Source of the DNA: JAMXLO01 sp963819855
GTDB lineage: Bacteria; Pseudomonadota; Alphaproteobacteria; Acetobacterales; Acetobacteraceae
Direction of reading: 5' to 3'
Assembly (NCBI GenBank): GCA_963819855.1
Contig: CAWFYC010000020.1
Span: forward strand, 62,001 to 126,000
Length of the DNA stretch: 64,000 nucleotides
Below the pieces are notes generated by a model. The model worked only from the letters and a program-made list of their open reading frames with translations. It searched no databases and was not told where the DNA came from. How positions within the stretch are numbered: the stretch's first letter is position 1; each line of letters begins with the position of its first letter. Below are positions 55,203 through 64,000 of this stretch, piece by piece. The position numbers and the translations under genes are program-made.

Positions 55203-55846
55203 CTATGCCAACTCGTCCGGTGTGGCGAGCAGACGGTCCGCGCCGGCTGCTTCCAGTTCCTCACGGCTGCCATAGCCCCACAGCACGCCGATCGCGCGCA
55301 GGCCGTTGGCATGCGCGCCGATGATGTCGTGCGAGCGATCGCCGACCATGATGGTGTGGTTCGGATCGAGGCGCTGGTGACGCAGCACGGCGGCGATCAG
55401 ACCGCGCCTTGTCGTCCACGCTGCCATCCGGCTCGGTGCCATACACGCCGCTGATCGTGGCGGCGAACTCCAGCGATGCGACGATGCGTGCGGCGAAGTC
55501 CTTGCGCTTCGACGTGACGACGAAGCAGCGCGCCCGGCGCTGACAGCAGCGCGCAGCGCGTCGGGGATACCCGGATAGACCGTCGCCATATGCAGTCCGA
55601 TCGTCGCCGTAGTGCGCGCGATATGCCGTCATCGCCGGCCTCGACGCGGTCGTCGCCGTAGCGCGCCAGCAGACGCGCGATCACCTGCGGCAACGGCGGT
55701 CCGATCAGCGGCGTCACGTCGAACGCCGGATCGGGCGTGTGGCCCAGCGCACGCAGCGCGGCCTCGCAACTCGCGGCGATGCCGGGACGCGAGTCGATCA
55801 GCGTGCCATCCAGATCGATCAGGCAGGCGCGCCGCGTCGCGTTCAT
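55203..55846 (-). pseudogene. HAD-family hydrolase (phosphoglycolate phosphatase-like), multiple frameshifts
   Basis: It starts with ATG at 55846 (NATRRACLIDLDGTLIDSRPGI, motif I) and passes through DVTPLIGPPLPQVIARLLARYGDD. Then the coding changes frame about four times (VYPGIPDALRAAV; CFVVTSKRKDFAARIV, motif II; GVYGTEPDGSVDDKA, motif III; MVGDRSHDIIGAHANGLRAIGVLWGYGS, motif IV) to the stop at 55203. All catalytic motifs are present across frames, so the gene was functional recently or is damaged only in the assembly. It overlaps the luciferase-like gene upstream. Confidence 0.75.
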
Positions 55847-56713
55847 AGCGACGCGCAGCGTTCGATCGTTTCGCGCCAGCCGAGCAGATCCTCCGGCCCG
55901 GCGACCTTGCGCGCCAGGCCCGCGACGCCGGTCACCGGCAGCAGCACGCGCGACACACCGGCGGCGGCGAAGTCGGCAAGCTGTGCCAGGTCGTCCGGCA
56001 TGCCGACGGTGATCTCCACCGCGGCCGGATCGCGGCCCGCCTCGCGCGCGGTGCGGCGCACGAGTCTCGATCAGTTCCATCGGCAGGCCGCGGCCGGGGA
56101 AGAAGCCGTCGCCGAGACGACCGGCACGACGCGCCGCGGCCTCGGTGTGGCCACCGATGATGATCGGCACCGCGCGGTTCACCGGCTTGGGACGCATGAA
56201 CGCGTCCTTGAAGCTGACGTAGCGGCCGGCGAAGTTTGGCGCATCGGCGGACCATAGTTCGCGCATCGCGGCAATGTATTCGTCGGTGCGGCGGCCGCGG
56301 TTCTCGAATGCGGCGCCGATCGCGTCGAACTCCTCCTTCAGCCAGCCGACGCCGATGCCGAGCAGGATGCGGCCGTTCGACATGTGGTCGAGCGTGGCGA
56401 CCTGCTTGGCGACGATGACCGGATTGTGCTGCGGCAGGATCAGGATGCCGGTGGCGAGTTTGATGCGCGTTGTGGCCGCGGCGACGTAGGCCATCCAGAT
56501 CAGCGGATCGGGCAGCAGGAAGTCGCCCTCGCCACCGGGCAAGCGGCCGTCGGTCGTGTACGGATACGCCGACTGGTAGCCGCGCGGGATGACGGTGTGT
56601 TCTACCGTCCATGCCAATTCGAAACCCGCGGCCTCGGCCGCCTGCATCAGTTCGATCGCGCGCGCCGGATCCACGTAGCGGCCGGTGTTGCAGTAACGCA
56701 GTCCGAACTTCAT
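55843..56713 (-). pseudogene. LLM-class F420/flavin-dependent oxidoreductase, single-base frameshift
   Basis: It starts with ATG at 56713 (MKFGLRYCNTGRYVDPARAIELMQAAEAAGFE) and shows luciferase-like features: TRIKLATGILILPQHNPVIVAKQVATLDHMSNGR and GIGVGWLKEEFDAIG. Near 56065 the frame changes to MRRTAREAGRDPAAVEITVGMPDD...DLLGWRETIERC. Net length is a multiple of three plus one. About 289 residues when corrected, typical for F420-dependent or FMNH2-dependent monooxygenases. Start and stop overlap the neighbouring genes by four bases each, so this is one minus-strand operon. Confidence 0.82.
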
Positions 56714-57430
56714 GACAGGGTACCCTTCCGCGATCGCGGCAGATCGAGCAGCAGCACCGAATGATCCGACAGTCCGGCAAGCCGTTCCTCGTGTGAATAG
56801 CGAACCGTTCCGGCACGCATGGCCAGGCTCGGCGACAGGAACGCATGGTCGATGCGGAAGCCATTGCCGCGGTGGCTGTACCAGGAGAACTCCCGCCCAT
56901 CCGGATAGCGATGCCGCCACAGATCGCGAAACCCGATCGTGTCCATGCTGTCCATGAAACGCGCGGTCGCGTCGATTGCGCCCGGGTTCATCGACATAGG
57001 CACGGCAGGTGTTGAAGTCGCCGATCGCCAGCGCGTCGCCCATCGCACGCGTCGCACACGCATCGACCAGAGTCTGCCAATACGGCACCTTCCTCAGCAG
57101 GTTCGGCATATAGACACCGGTAAGCCGCAACACGCCGAGATCGACATCGACCAGCCGCCACGGTTCGTCGACCCGCACGCAGACCGGCCCACGTTCCACG
57201 AAACGCCGCCGCGCCGCGATCAGCACGCCGGTGCGCTGCGCCGGCGGCACCAGCTTCGTCACGTGCCGATACCCGGATGCCTTCAGCGCGACCCGCAAAC
57301 GCTCGGCCGAATCGCCGCCGCAATATTCCGACAGGATCAGCACATCGGCATCATGGCGCGCGATCGCGGCCACGATGCCGGCGAGCCGTGATCCGCCGCC
57401 CTGGCGGATGTTCCACGCGAGCAGCCGCAC
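56710..57430 (-). pseudogene. Endonuclease/exonuclease/phosphatase family protein, frameshifted
   Basis: The start region reads MRLLAWNIRQGGGSRLAGIVAAI and VLILSEYCGG, the family's metal-binding N and E motifs; ALAIGDFNTC carries the GDFN motif. The frame shifts near 56990, after which SYSH-like GREFSWYSHRGNGFRIDHAFLS and GLSDHSVLLLDL supply the final D and H of the active site. Net length is a multiple of three plus one, giving about 239 residues. It resembles the small exodeoxyribonuclease III-like group; the substrate is not clear. Confidence 0.78.
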
Positions 57431-57436
57431 GCCGCG

Positions 57437-58309
57437 TCAGTCGGTGACGTACTCGCAGCGGAAGCCCTCGCCCCAGCGCTTGACGTGGCCGCGCGACGGC
57501 GACGGGAAGTGCGCGAAGCAGCACAGCGTGCTGGTGTCGCAGTAAGTCTCCAGGAACTTGCGGCGCGTATCGCGCCGTTGCTTCGGATCGTAATCGACGC
57601 GCATCGCCAGCTCGGGGTAGCGCGCCTGCAGCGGCGTGTGGATCAGGTCGCCGGTGATCACCGCGTCCTTGCCGCCGCGGCCGAGTGCCACCGCGTAGTG
57701 GTCGATCGTGTGGCCGGGCGTCGGCAGCAGGCACACCGTGTCATCCAGCGCGTGATCGCTGGTGACCAGGTCGCAGCGCTTCGCCTCGACGATCGGGATC
57801 ACGCTGTCGACGATCGGCGGCAGCGCGGTCTTGTCGTTCTCCGCCAGCCAGTAGTCGAGCTCCTTCTTGGAGAACAGGTAGCGCGCCTTCGGGAAGGTCG
57901 GCACCCAGCGGCCGTTCTCCAGCCTCGTGTTCCAGCCGACATGATCGACGTGGAGATGCGTGCACATGACGAAGTCGATGTCGTTCACCGTCAGCCCGGC
58001 CGCGGCCAGGCCGCTCATCCACGCATCGTCCTTCTTCTGGTGCCACAGCGGACGCGCGGTGCGGTCCTTGTCGTTGCCGATGCAACTATCCACCAGGATG
58101 GTGTGGCGCGGCGTCTGCACGATGTAGGACTGGAAGCACAGCACCAGGTTGTCATCGGCATCGAGCGCCGAGGGGGCGAGCCAGGACCGGTTCTCCTCCA
58201 GCACTTCGGACTTCAGCTTGGGCAGGAACTCCAGCGCGGGGGTGAAGCCGCATTCCATCTCGACGATCCGATGGATCGTCATGTCGCCGACGCGGAATGT
58301 GTTGGCCAT
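57437..58309 (-). CDS. MBL-fold metallohydrolase
   Basis: A 290-residue metallo-beta-lactamase-fold enzyme. The zinc motif HLHVDHVGW lies near residue 118, LLPTPGHTIDH supplies the next His, and VITGDLIHTP the bridging Asp. The N-terminus MANTFRVGDMTIHRIVEMECGFTP and the KKELDYWL segment resemble the lactonase/AidC-like subgroup, which opens lactones or hydrolyses esters. It has no signal peptide. It is divergent from the TPP enzyme genes and leads the minus-strand group of oxidoreductase and hydrolase genes. Confidence 0.9.
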   Translation of the reverse strand: MANTFRVGDMTIHRIVEMECGFTPALEFLPKLKSEVLEENRSWLAPSALDADDNLVLCFQSYIVQTPRHTILVDSCIGNDKDRTARPLWHQKKDDAWMSGLAAAGLTVNDIDFVMCTHLHVDHVGWNTRLENGRWVPTFPKARYLFSKKELDYWLAENDKTALPPIVDSVIPIVEAKRCDLVTSDHALDDTVCLLPTPGHTIDHYAVALGRGGKDAVITGDLIHTPLQARYPELAMRVDYDPKQRRDTRRKFLETYCDTSTLCCFAHFPSPSRGHVKRWGEGFRCEYVTD

Positions 58310-58394
58310 TGGCTCGCTCCCTTGGATGGTTTGTCGGGATGATGTTAGCTAGCGGCCCGCCCGCCGACAAATCCGCATCGCCCGGGAGGCTCCG

Positions 58395-58914
58395 ATGAAC
58401 GACGCAACCACCGTGGCGCTGAGCCCGGAGACCGTGCTGCAGCACATGAAGCAGAACGGCGTCACCGACGTGGTCTGGCTGCCGGACAGCGAAACCAACT
58501 GGCTGTACCTGCTGATGAAGGCCGAGCCGTCGCTGCGGCTGATCGGCGTGACGCGCGAGGGGCATGCGTGCTCCATCGCGGCCGGGTTGCACGCGGGCGG
58601 GCAGAAGCCGCTGATCCTGATCCAGAACACCGGGATGATGGAATCGGGCGATTCGATCCGCGGCTGGTTGCTGGGCATGAACGTGCCGGTCGTGCTGATG
58701 GTCGGCTATCGCGGCTGGACACGGCACGGCGTGAACACCGACACGGCGGCGACCTATACCGAGCGGTTCCTGATGGCGTTCGGCATCAACTACTACCTGG
58801 TGGAGAGCGACGCCGATGCGCCGCGCATCTCCGATCGCGTTCGAGGAGGCAGAGCGCACGCAACGACCAGTGGTCGTGCTGGTGGGCGACGAATACCACG
58901 GGTTCAACCGGTAA
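58395..58914 (+). pseudogene. TPP-binding decarboxylase alpha subunit (phosphono/sulfopyruvate decarboxylase-like), frameshifted
   Basis: It starts MNDATTVALSPETVLQHMKQNGVTDVVWLPDSETNWLY and continues VTREGHACSIAAGLHAGGQKPLILIQNTGMMESGDSIRG, the pyrimidine-binding domain of ComD-type or phosphonopyruvate decarboxylases, with the catalytic Glu in TREGHA. One extra G at 58833 breaks it; corrected, it ends IAFEEAERTQRPVVVLVGDEYHGFNR at 58914 (about 172 residues). The beta subunit gene follows after 12 bases. The enzyme would decarboxylate a 2-keto acid. Confidence 0.78.
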
Positions 58915-58926
58915 GGGGCGCACGCC

Positions 58927-59525
58927 ATGATGCACACGGCCGAACTGCTGAAGGTGTTCGCCGAGCACCGCGGCGATGCGATCGTCGTGCCTGGCCGCGG
59001 CGGACGGCACTGGGTGAGGCTCACCACGCACGAGACGCTCGACGTGCCGCTCGGCGATCCGGCGATGGGTGGACACGCGGGGTTCGCACTCGGACTGGCG
59101 CTGGCGCAGCCGAACCGTCAAGCGTGGTGCTGTTCGATTCCGAAGGCGACATCCTGATGAGCCTCGGCATGCTGCCGACAATCGCCGAGCAGGCGCCGGC
59201 CAATTTCTATCACTTCCTGCTGGACAACGAATGCTATGCGACGACCGGCGGGCAGCCGGTGCCGAATGCGAAGACCGTCGCGTACGATGTGCTGGCGCGC
59301 GGCGTCCGGTTATCCGCGCGCCTTCGCCTTCACCGAACTGGCGGAATTCAGTCAGAACCTGCCGGGGATTCTGGCAGACAGCCTGGACCGGTGTTCGTCG
59401 CACTGAAGGTGCTGCCGGAAGTCGAGAACACGCCGATCGGACGGCGCTCACGCTGGCAGACGCGGACACGCGAGAAGGTGGTGCAGGACCTGCGCATCGA
59501 ACTGGGGATCGGGGGAGCAGCATGA
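58927..59525 (+). pseudogene. TPP-binding decarboxylase beta subunit, three frameshifts
   Basis: It starts MMHTAELLKVFAEHRGDAIVVPGRGGRHWV, continues PLGDPAMGGHAGFALGLALAQPN, then in other frames VVLFDSEGDILMSLGML, NFYHFLLDNECYATTGGQPVPNAKTV (the TPP-pyrophosphate and Mg site), YPRAFAFTELAEFSQNLPGILAD and FVALKVLPEVENTPIG. The breaks lie near 59123, 59307 and 59381. It forms the second half of the split decarboxylase. Its end overlaps the start of the binding protein gene by four bases. Confidence 0.75.
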
Positions 59526-61075
59526 CACACATCAGGCGTCGAGGAGTCCTGGCGCTTGGCGGCGCGGCGGCCCTTGTGCCGACTGCGCGCGCCGAAGCCG
59601 GCAAGCGCTTCGTCACCGCCAACAACAGCGCCTACGACACGCTCGATCCGCATGTGGTGTTCGACATCGGCCGCATCGGTTCACGGCTGAACATGTACGA
59701 CTGCCTGGTGCGCTGGGTGGACAATCCGCCGAAGCTGGCGATGTGGCTGGCCGACAAGATCGATATCTCGCCGGACGGCGTGACCTACACGGTGTCGATG
59801 AAGACCGGGGCAAAATTCCACGACGGCAGCCCGATCACCGCGGACGATGTCGTGTTCTCGATGGAACGCATCCTGGCGATGAAGCAGGGCGCCTTCGGGC
59901 TGTACAAGGGCGTGATCGATCCGGGGAAGACCAAGGCGCTCGACGCGCACACCGTGCAGTTCACGCTGAATCAGCCCTACGCGGTGTTCGCCTCGACGCT
60001 GTCCGAATTGTGGGTGGTCAACAGCAAGCTGCTGCGCGAGCACGACAAGTCGGGCGACATGGGCGCCGGCTGGCTGGCGCGCAACGAAGCCGGGTCCGGC
60101 GGTTACCAGTTGCGACGCTACGATCCGGCGATCGGCTTCCAGGCCGACCGGTTCGAGGAGCATTTTGCGGGCTTCGGCAAGTCGAACATCACGTCGATGG
60201 AATTCCGCGTCGTGCTGGAAACGGCAAGCCGGGCGCTCGGATTGCAGAAGGGCGAGTTCAACACCACCGACGGCTACCTGCCGCAGGACCAGATCAAGCG
60301 GCTGCGCACGGTGGACAGCGTGCAGATCCTCGAAGCCGATTCGCTGCGGACGATGTACTTCATCATCCACAATGCACGCCCGCCGCTGACCGACGTGAAC
60401 CTGCGCAAGGCGCTGTGCTACGCGTTCGATTATGACGGGTTCATCAACAACATTCTGAGCGGTTCGGTGACGCGCAACGCGGGCATCATCCCCGGCAATC
60501 TGTGGGGCGCGCCGAAGGATCTGAAGGGCTACAGCTACGATCTCGCCAAGGCGAAGGAACACCTGGCGATGGTGAAAGCGCCGATGCGGCAGTTGGAGAT
60601 CGGCGTGCTGGCGGGTTTCGACCAGAGCGAGGCGGCAGCGCAGCTTCTGCAGGCAGGGGCGGCGAAAATCGGCATCGACATCAAGCTGACGACCGAACCG
60701 TGGCCGGTGATCTCAGGCAAGTTGAGCGATCCGGAGAAGACGCACGATCTGGTGCCGCTGTGGCGCAGCGCGTATTTCGCCGATCCGCACAACTGGACGG
60801 GATATATGTACAACAGCCGCAACATCGGTGCCGGGAATTCCAGCTACTACAAGAACGCGAAGTTCGATGAGCTGACCGACAAGGCGCTGGTGCTGACGAA
60901 GCAGGAGGAGCGGCAGCCACTGTACGAGGAAGCATCGCGTATCCTCGTCGAGGATGCGGCGGGGCTGTTCATCTACAACACGAAGTGGTTCGGCCCGTTC
61001 ACCAAGAACGTGCACGACGTGCGGTTCTGCCCGATCGGGGACGCGCAGGACATTCGGTGGATGAGCATGACATAA
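59522..61075 (+). CDS. Solute-binding protein family 5 of peptide-type ABC transporter
   Basis: About 517 residues from ATG at 59522, which overlaps the end of the decarboxylase beta gene. It has an RRR-type Tat-like signal (MTHIRRRGVLALGGAAALVPTARAEAG), then the family pattern DKIDISPDGVTYTVSMKTGAKFHDGSPITADDVVFSMERIL and LRKALCYAFDYDGFINNIL. It binds a ligand for the second peptide-type transporter, whose permease and ATPase genes converge on it from the right. Coupling to the decarboxylase suggests a keto acid or its precursor as ligand; this is an inference. Confidence 0.9.
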   Translation: MTHIRRRGVLALGGAAALVPTARAEAGKRFVTANNSAYDTLDPHVVFDIGRIGSRLNMYDCLVRWVDNPPKLAMWLADKIDISPDGVTYTVSMKTGAKFHDGSPITADDVVFSMERILAMKQGAFGLYKGVIDPGKTKALDAHTVQFTLNQPYAVFASTLSELWVVNSKLLREHDKSGDMGAGWLARNEAGSGGYQLRRYDPAIGFQADRFEEHFAGFGKSNITSMEFRVVLETASRALGLQKGEFNTTDGYLPQDQIKRLRTVDSVQILEADSLRTMYFIIHNARPPLTDVNLRKALCYAFDYDGFINNILSGSVTRNAGIIPGNLWGAPKDLKGYSYDLAKAKEHLAMVKAPMRQLEIGVLAGFDQSEAAAQLLQAGAAKIGIDIKLTTEPWPVISGKLSDPEKTHDLVPLWRSAYFADPHNWTGYMYNSRNIGAGNSSYYKNAKFDELTDKALVLTKQEERQPLYEEASRILVEDAAGLFIYNTKWFGPFTKNVHDVRFCPIGDAQDIRWMSMT

Positions 61076-61097
61076 AGGGTGGCACCCCCTCCCCAAC

Positions 61098-61123
61098 CCT
61101 CCCCCGCTGCGCGGGAGAGGGGG
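61098..61123. terminator. Hairpin between convergent genes
   Basis: A CCTCCCCCGC...GCGGGAGAGG palindrome lies between the ends of the binding protein gene (stop 61075) and the ATPase gene (stop 61125). There is no T-run, so it may be a bidirectional mRNA-end hairpin of the same repeat family as 27444-27533. Confidence 0.45.
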
Positions 61124-61124
61124 G

Positions 61125-62088
61125 CTACGCAAAGTGACACGCCGCCTGCACGCCATTCTCCAGCGTCCGCAACGCCGGCTCCTCCGCCGCGCATCGCGCC
61201 TCGGCCCGCGGACAGCGCGTGCGGAAGCGACAGCCAGTCGGCAGGTTGCCGGGGTTCGGCGGTTCGCCTTCGAGCCAGAACTCGTCGGTGACGCGTCGGC
61301 CACCGACCACCGGTATCGCGGCCAGCAGGGACTGTGTATACGGATGTCGCGGCGCGGCGAACACCGCTTCGGTCTCGCCGATCTCCACCACCTTGCCGAG
61401 ATACATCACCGCGATCCGATGCGACACCAGACGCACCACCGCCAGATCGTGGCTGATGAACAGATAGGTCAGGTCGAACCGCTCGCGCAGCTCGAGGAAC
61501 AGCCGCAGCACCGTTGCCTGCACCGACACGTCCAGCCCCGATGTCGGCTCATCCAGCACCACCAGGGTCGGCCGCAGCATCAGGATGCGCGCCAGCCCAA
61601 CCCGCCGCTGCTGTCCGCCGCTGATCTCGTGCGGATAAAGATCGAGATGCGTCTCCGGCAGTCCGACCGCAGCCAGCACCTCGCGCACGCGCGCCCGCCG
61701 TTCGTCGGCCGAGAGCCTGGTATGGATCACCAGCGGCTCTTCCAGCGCACGGCCAATTTTCCAGTGCGGATCGAGCGACGCGCCGGGATCCTGATAGCAA
61801 TACTGCAAGGTCCGTCGCAGCGCGCGTCCCTCAGTCGGCGACAAAGTACCGATCTCGTGGCTCTCGAAGCAGGATTTCGCCGCCGCTGGCACGATGGATG
61901 CCGACGATCGTCTTGCCCAGCGTCGTCTTGCCGCAACCCGACTCGCCGACGACGCCGAGGATTTCGCCGCGTGCCACCGACAGGGACACGCCATCGACCG
62001 CGCGCAACCATCCGGTGCGCCGACCCCATGCGTCGCGGATCGGGAAATGCATGTGCAGATCCCGCAGCGCAAGTAGCGCAGTGTTCAT
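61125..62088 (-). pseudogene. Peptide-type ABC transporter ATPase (DppF type), single-base frameshift
   Basis: The 5' frame from ATG at 62088 reads TALLALRDLHMHFPIRDAWG, Walker A GESGCGKTTLGKTIVG and ASGGEILL. Near 61875 it changes to ESHEIGTLSPTEGRALRRTLQYCYQDPGASLDPHW (Q-loop), signature ISGGQQRRVGLARIL, Walker B LVVLDEPTSGLD and the HPYTQSLLAAIP/CRFRTRCPRAEARC tail. Net length is a multiple of three plus one (about 320 residues when corrected). It forms a pair with the ATPase at 62085-63099, whose stop overlaps its start. Confidence 0.88.
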
Positions 62089-63099
62089 GCCGCCACAGCG
62101 GTCCGAAGCTGCGGATGATGGCAGCGGACCTGGTGTCCCTGCTCCGGCTCGCGCGCCAGCGGGTGCTCGTCGCGGCAGATATCGCTGGCGCGCGGACAGC
62201 GCGGATGGAAGCGGCAGCCGTTCGGCGGCGCGATCAGGCTTGGCACGTCGCCGGCGATGCCGCGCAGCGGCGAACCGCTGGTCGGCAGGCTGTCGAGCAG
62301 AAGCCGCGTGTACGGCACCATCGGCGAGCGGACAAAACCCGCGATCGGCGCGGTCTCCAGCTCCTGCCCGGCATACATGACCGTGACGCGGTCGCAGATC
62401 TCCCATGCGGTGCCGAGATCGTGCGTGGCGAACAGCACCGACACGCCACGCTCGGTTGCCAGTCGCCGCAGCAGCTTCAGTATCTGCGCCTGGATCGTCA
62501 CATCCAGCGCGGTGGTCGGCTCGTCGGCGATCACCAGCTTCGGTTCCGGCAGCAGCGCCATCGCAATCATCACGCGCTGCCGCTGCCCACCCGACAATTC
62601 ATGCGGATACTTGCGCAGCAGGCGCTCCGGGTCGGGAAGCTGCACGGCGCGCAGCAACGTCAGGACGCGTGCAAGGTCGCTGCGCCGGCGTCGTCGCGGG
62701 TAGAAGCGTTCCCCAGGCCGTCGCTCCGGCGATTTCCAGCGCATCAGCTCCATGATCTGGTCGCCGATGGTGAACAGCGGACTGAAGGCGCTGTAGGGAT
62801 CCTGTGGCACAAAGGTGATCGCCCGCCCGCGCACGTTCTCTGCGACCAACTGCGGGTCGAGCGCCAACAGGTCCTGCCCGTCGAACAGCAAAGCTCCGCC
62901 GGTCACGTTCGCATTCGCCGGCAAGGCACCGAGGATGGATCGTGCCAGCGTCGTCTTGCCGCAGCCTGATTCACCGACCAGGCCCATGATCTCGCCTGGC
63001 GCCAGTCGCCAGGCTGACCGCATCCAGCACTCGCGCCACACCGCCTTCGGTGACGAACGACACCGACAGTTCGCGCACCGACAGCAGATCAGCCGGCAT
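62085..63099 (-). pseudogene. Peptide-type ABC transporter ATPase (DppD type), single-base frameshift
   Basis: The start ATG at 63099 reads PADLLSVRELSVSFVTEGG, then VARVLDAVSL; an extra base near 63005 shifts the frame, after which RLAPGEIMGLVGESGCGKTTLARSIL (Walker A), LSGGQRQRVMIAMAL, LVIADEPTTALD and the FHPRCPRASDICRD tail follow. Net length is a multiple of three plus one (about 337 residues corrected). An Arg-rich insert (YPRRRRRSD) precedes the signature. It overlaps the permease gene upstream by 11 bases. Confidence 0.88.
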
Positions 63100-63937
63100 T
63101 GACGTCTCGGCGCAGACGCGGATCGAGCACGTCGCGCAATCCGTCACCTACCAGATTGAAGCCCATCACTACCAATAGGATCGCGACGCCTGGCGCTGCG
63201 GCGTACCACCAGGCCTGCGGCAGGAAGCCCCGGCTTTCCGCGATCATGCGGCCCCATTCCGGCGTCGGCGGCGGCGGGCCAAGTCCCAGAAAACCGAGTG
63301 CGGCGGCAACCAGGATGGTGCCACCCATGCCTATCGTCGTTCGCACGATCACCGACGACGCGATCGATGGCAGCACGTGCAGCGCCATCACGCGCAACGG
63401 CGACGCACCGAGGGCGATGGCGGCTTCAATGAACACCTCGTTCTTCACGCTGCGCGTCTCGGCATAGACCAGCCGCGCCCAGAACGGCCAGTAGGTGATG
63501 GAGAGCGCCAGGATCACGTTCTGGATCGCCGGCCCCAGCGTCTGCGCGATGGCAATCGCCAGCACGATCTGCGGCACCGCGAGGAAGATGTCGGAGATGC
63601 GCATCAGCAGGTCGCTGACGCGATTGTTGTAGTAGCCGGCGATCAGACCCACCGGCACGCCGATCAGCACCGCGACCGATGTCGCCACCACCGCGATCAG
63701 GATGGTCAGGCGTGCACCGAACAGCAAGCGGCTGTAGATGTCGCCGCCCATACGGTCGGTGCCGAACCAGTAGGTGGCATCCGGCGGCAGCAGCCGATGC
63801 GGCGGGTCATAGTTGGTGACGTCCTGCGGGAAGGTCGCGAGCGGATGCGCGAACACCGCCGCCAGTACCAGGGCGGCGATGATAATCAGGCCAAGCAGCG
63901 CGGAACGGTCGCGGATCAAGCGGCGCAGCGTGTTCAT
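63089..63937 (-). CDS. Peptide-type ABC transporter permease (DppC type)
   Basis: A 282-residue permease with an N-terminal helix (LLGLIIIAALVLAAVFAHPLA), the hallmark YWFGTDRMGGDIYSRLLFGAR and an EAA loop VFIEAAIALGASPLRVMALHVLPSIASSV. The C-terminus GDGLRDVLDPRLRRDV is typical. It follows a DppB-type gene cut by the window edge and precedes the two ATPase genes. Confidence 0.94.
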   Translation of the reverse strand: MNTLRRLIRDRSALLGLIIIAALVLAAVFAHPLATFPQDVTNYDPPHRLLPPDATYWFGTDRMGGDIYSRLLFGARLTILIAVVATSVAVLIGVPVGLIAGYYNNRVSDLLMRISDIFLAVPQIVLAIAIAQTLGPAIQNVILALSITYWPFWARLVYAETRSVKNEVFIEAAIALGASPLRVMALHVLPSIASSVIVRTTIGMGGTILVAAALGFLGLGPPPPTPEWGRMIAESRGFLPQAWWYAAAPGVAILLVVMGFNLVGDGLRDVLDPRLRRDVNAG

Positions 63938-63953
63938 GAATTCGACAGCGCGC

Positions 63954-64000
63954 TCATCGGCCGCGCGGGTCCAGGACTGCCTGGGCGATGTCCACGGTCA
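63954..64000 (-). CDS. 3' end of a peptide-type ABC permease (DppB type), partial
   Basis: The last 14 codons before the stop at 63954 read TVDIAQAVLDPRGR, matching the usual DppB end (L-D-x-x-Y-x-x-x-DPR-R). The stop lies 16 bases before the start of the DppC-type gene. The rest lies outside the window. Confidence 0.6.
   Translation of the reverse strand, partial: TVDIAQAVLDPRGR

Overview
The window is high G+C DNA (about two thirds G+C by eye) with the gene content of an alphaproteobacterial chromosome. It carries a class II DAHP synthase, a DUF6481 protein, Tat-exported ABC binding proteins, a PuuE-type allantoinase and a fused GlmU next to GlmS. An Acetobacteraceae-like member of the Rhodospirillales is my best guess, but the sequence does not prove it. 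No rRNA, CRISPR array, phage or replication origin was seen; there is one tRNA (Val, CAC).

Layout. 0-7.3 kb (minus strand): a redox cluster of c-type cytochromes around an Old Yellow Enzyme-type flavoprotein. The cluster includes a 1014-residue di-heme protein with an IPT/TIG-like N-terminus and two paralogous membrane-anchored cytochromes, one cut by the window edge. 7.3-10.5 kb: tRNA-Val and an EmrA/EmrB-type efflux pair. 10.5-16.2 kb: a PEP-CTERM remnant, phosphoglycolate phosphatase, glmU-glmS and a Phd/VapC toxin-antitoxin pair. 16.2-23.2 kb (minus): PhzF-like protein, a sugar ABC transporter without its ATPase, nicotinate phosphoribosyltransferase and DAHP synthase. 23.3-30.3 kb (minus): a complete peptide/nickel-type ABC transporter coupled to a methyltransferase. 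30.4-34.2 kb (minus): HicAB, an unknown 623-residue protein, an ELM1-like protein and a tiny lipoprotein. 34.2-43.4 kb: allantoinase with an MFS transporter, a papain-like protease, a glutaredoxin-DinB fusion with an in-frame UGA, a Nudix hydrolase, a Na/Pi symporter, a DMT exporter and an acyl-CoA dehydrogenase-like protein. 43.7-48.1 kb: accessory DNA with an IS110 transposase, an FAD monooxygenase of less G+C-rich composition and the 3' end of an IS1380 transposase. 48.1-55.1 kb: purB, terC, a response regulator with the wreck of a DUF3365 sensor, gabD and small conserved proteins. 55.2-64 kb: a catabolic-looking group (HAD, luciferase-like, endonuclease/phosphatase-like and MBL-fold proteins and a split TPP decarboxylase) with a second peptide-type ABC transporter that runs off the right edge.

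Two points dominate. First, the gene at 37842-38603 reads through an in-frame TGA exactly where the first cysteine of the glutaredoxin CxxC motif belongs, so it is a selenoprotein candidate (UxxC) fused to a DinB-like domain. Second, at least thirteen otherwise normal genes carry single-base frameshifts that almost all amount to one extra base. That points to systematic insertion errors in the assembly rather than decay, so genes listed as pseudogenes for this reason may be intact in the organism. Several families of palindromic intergenic repeats are scattered through the window; one of them runs into the start of a coding region.
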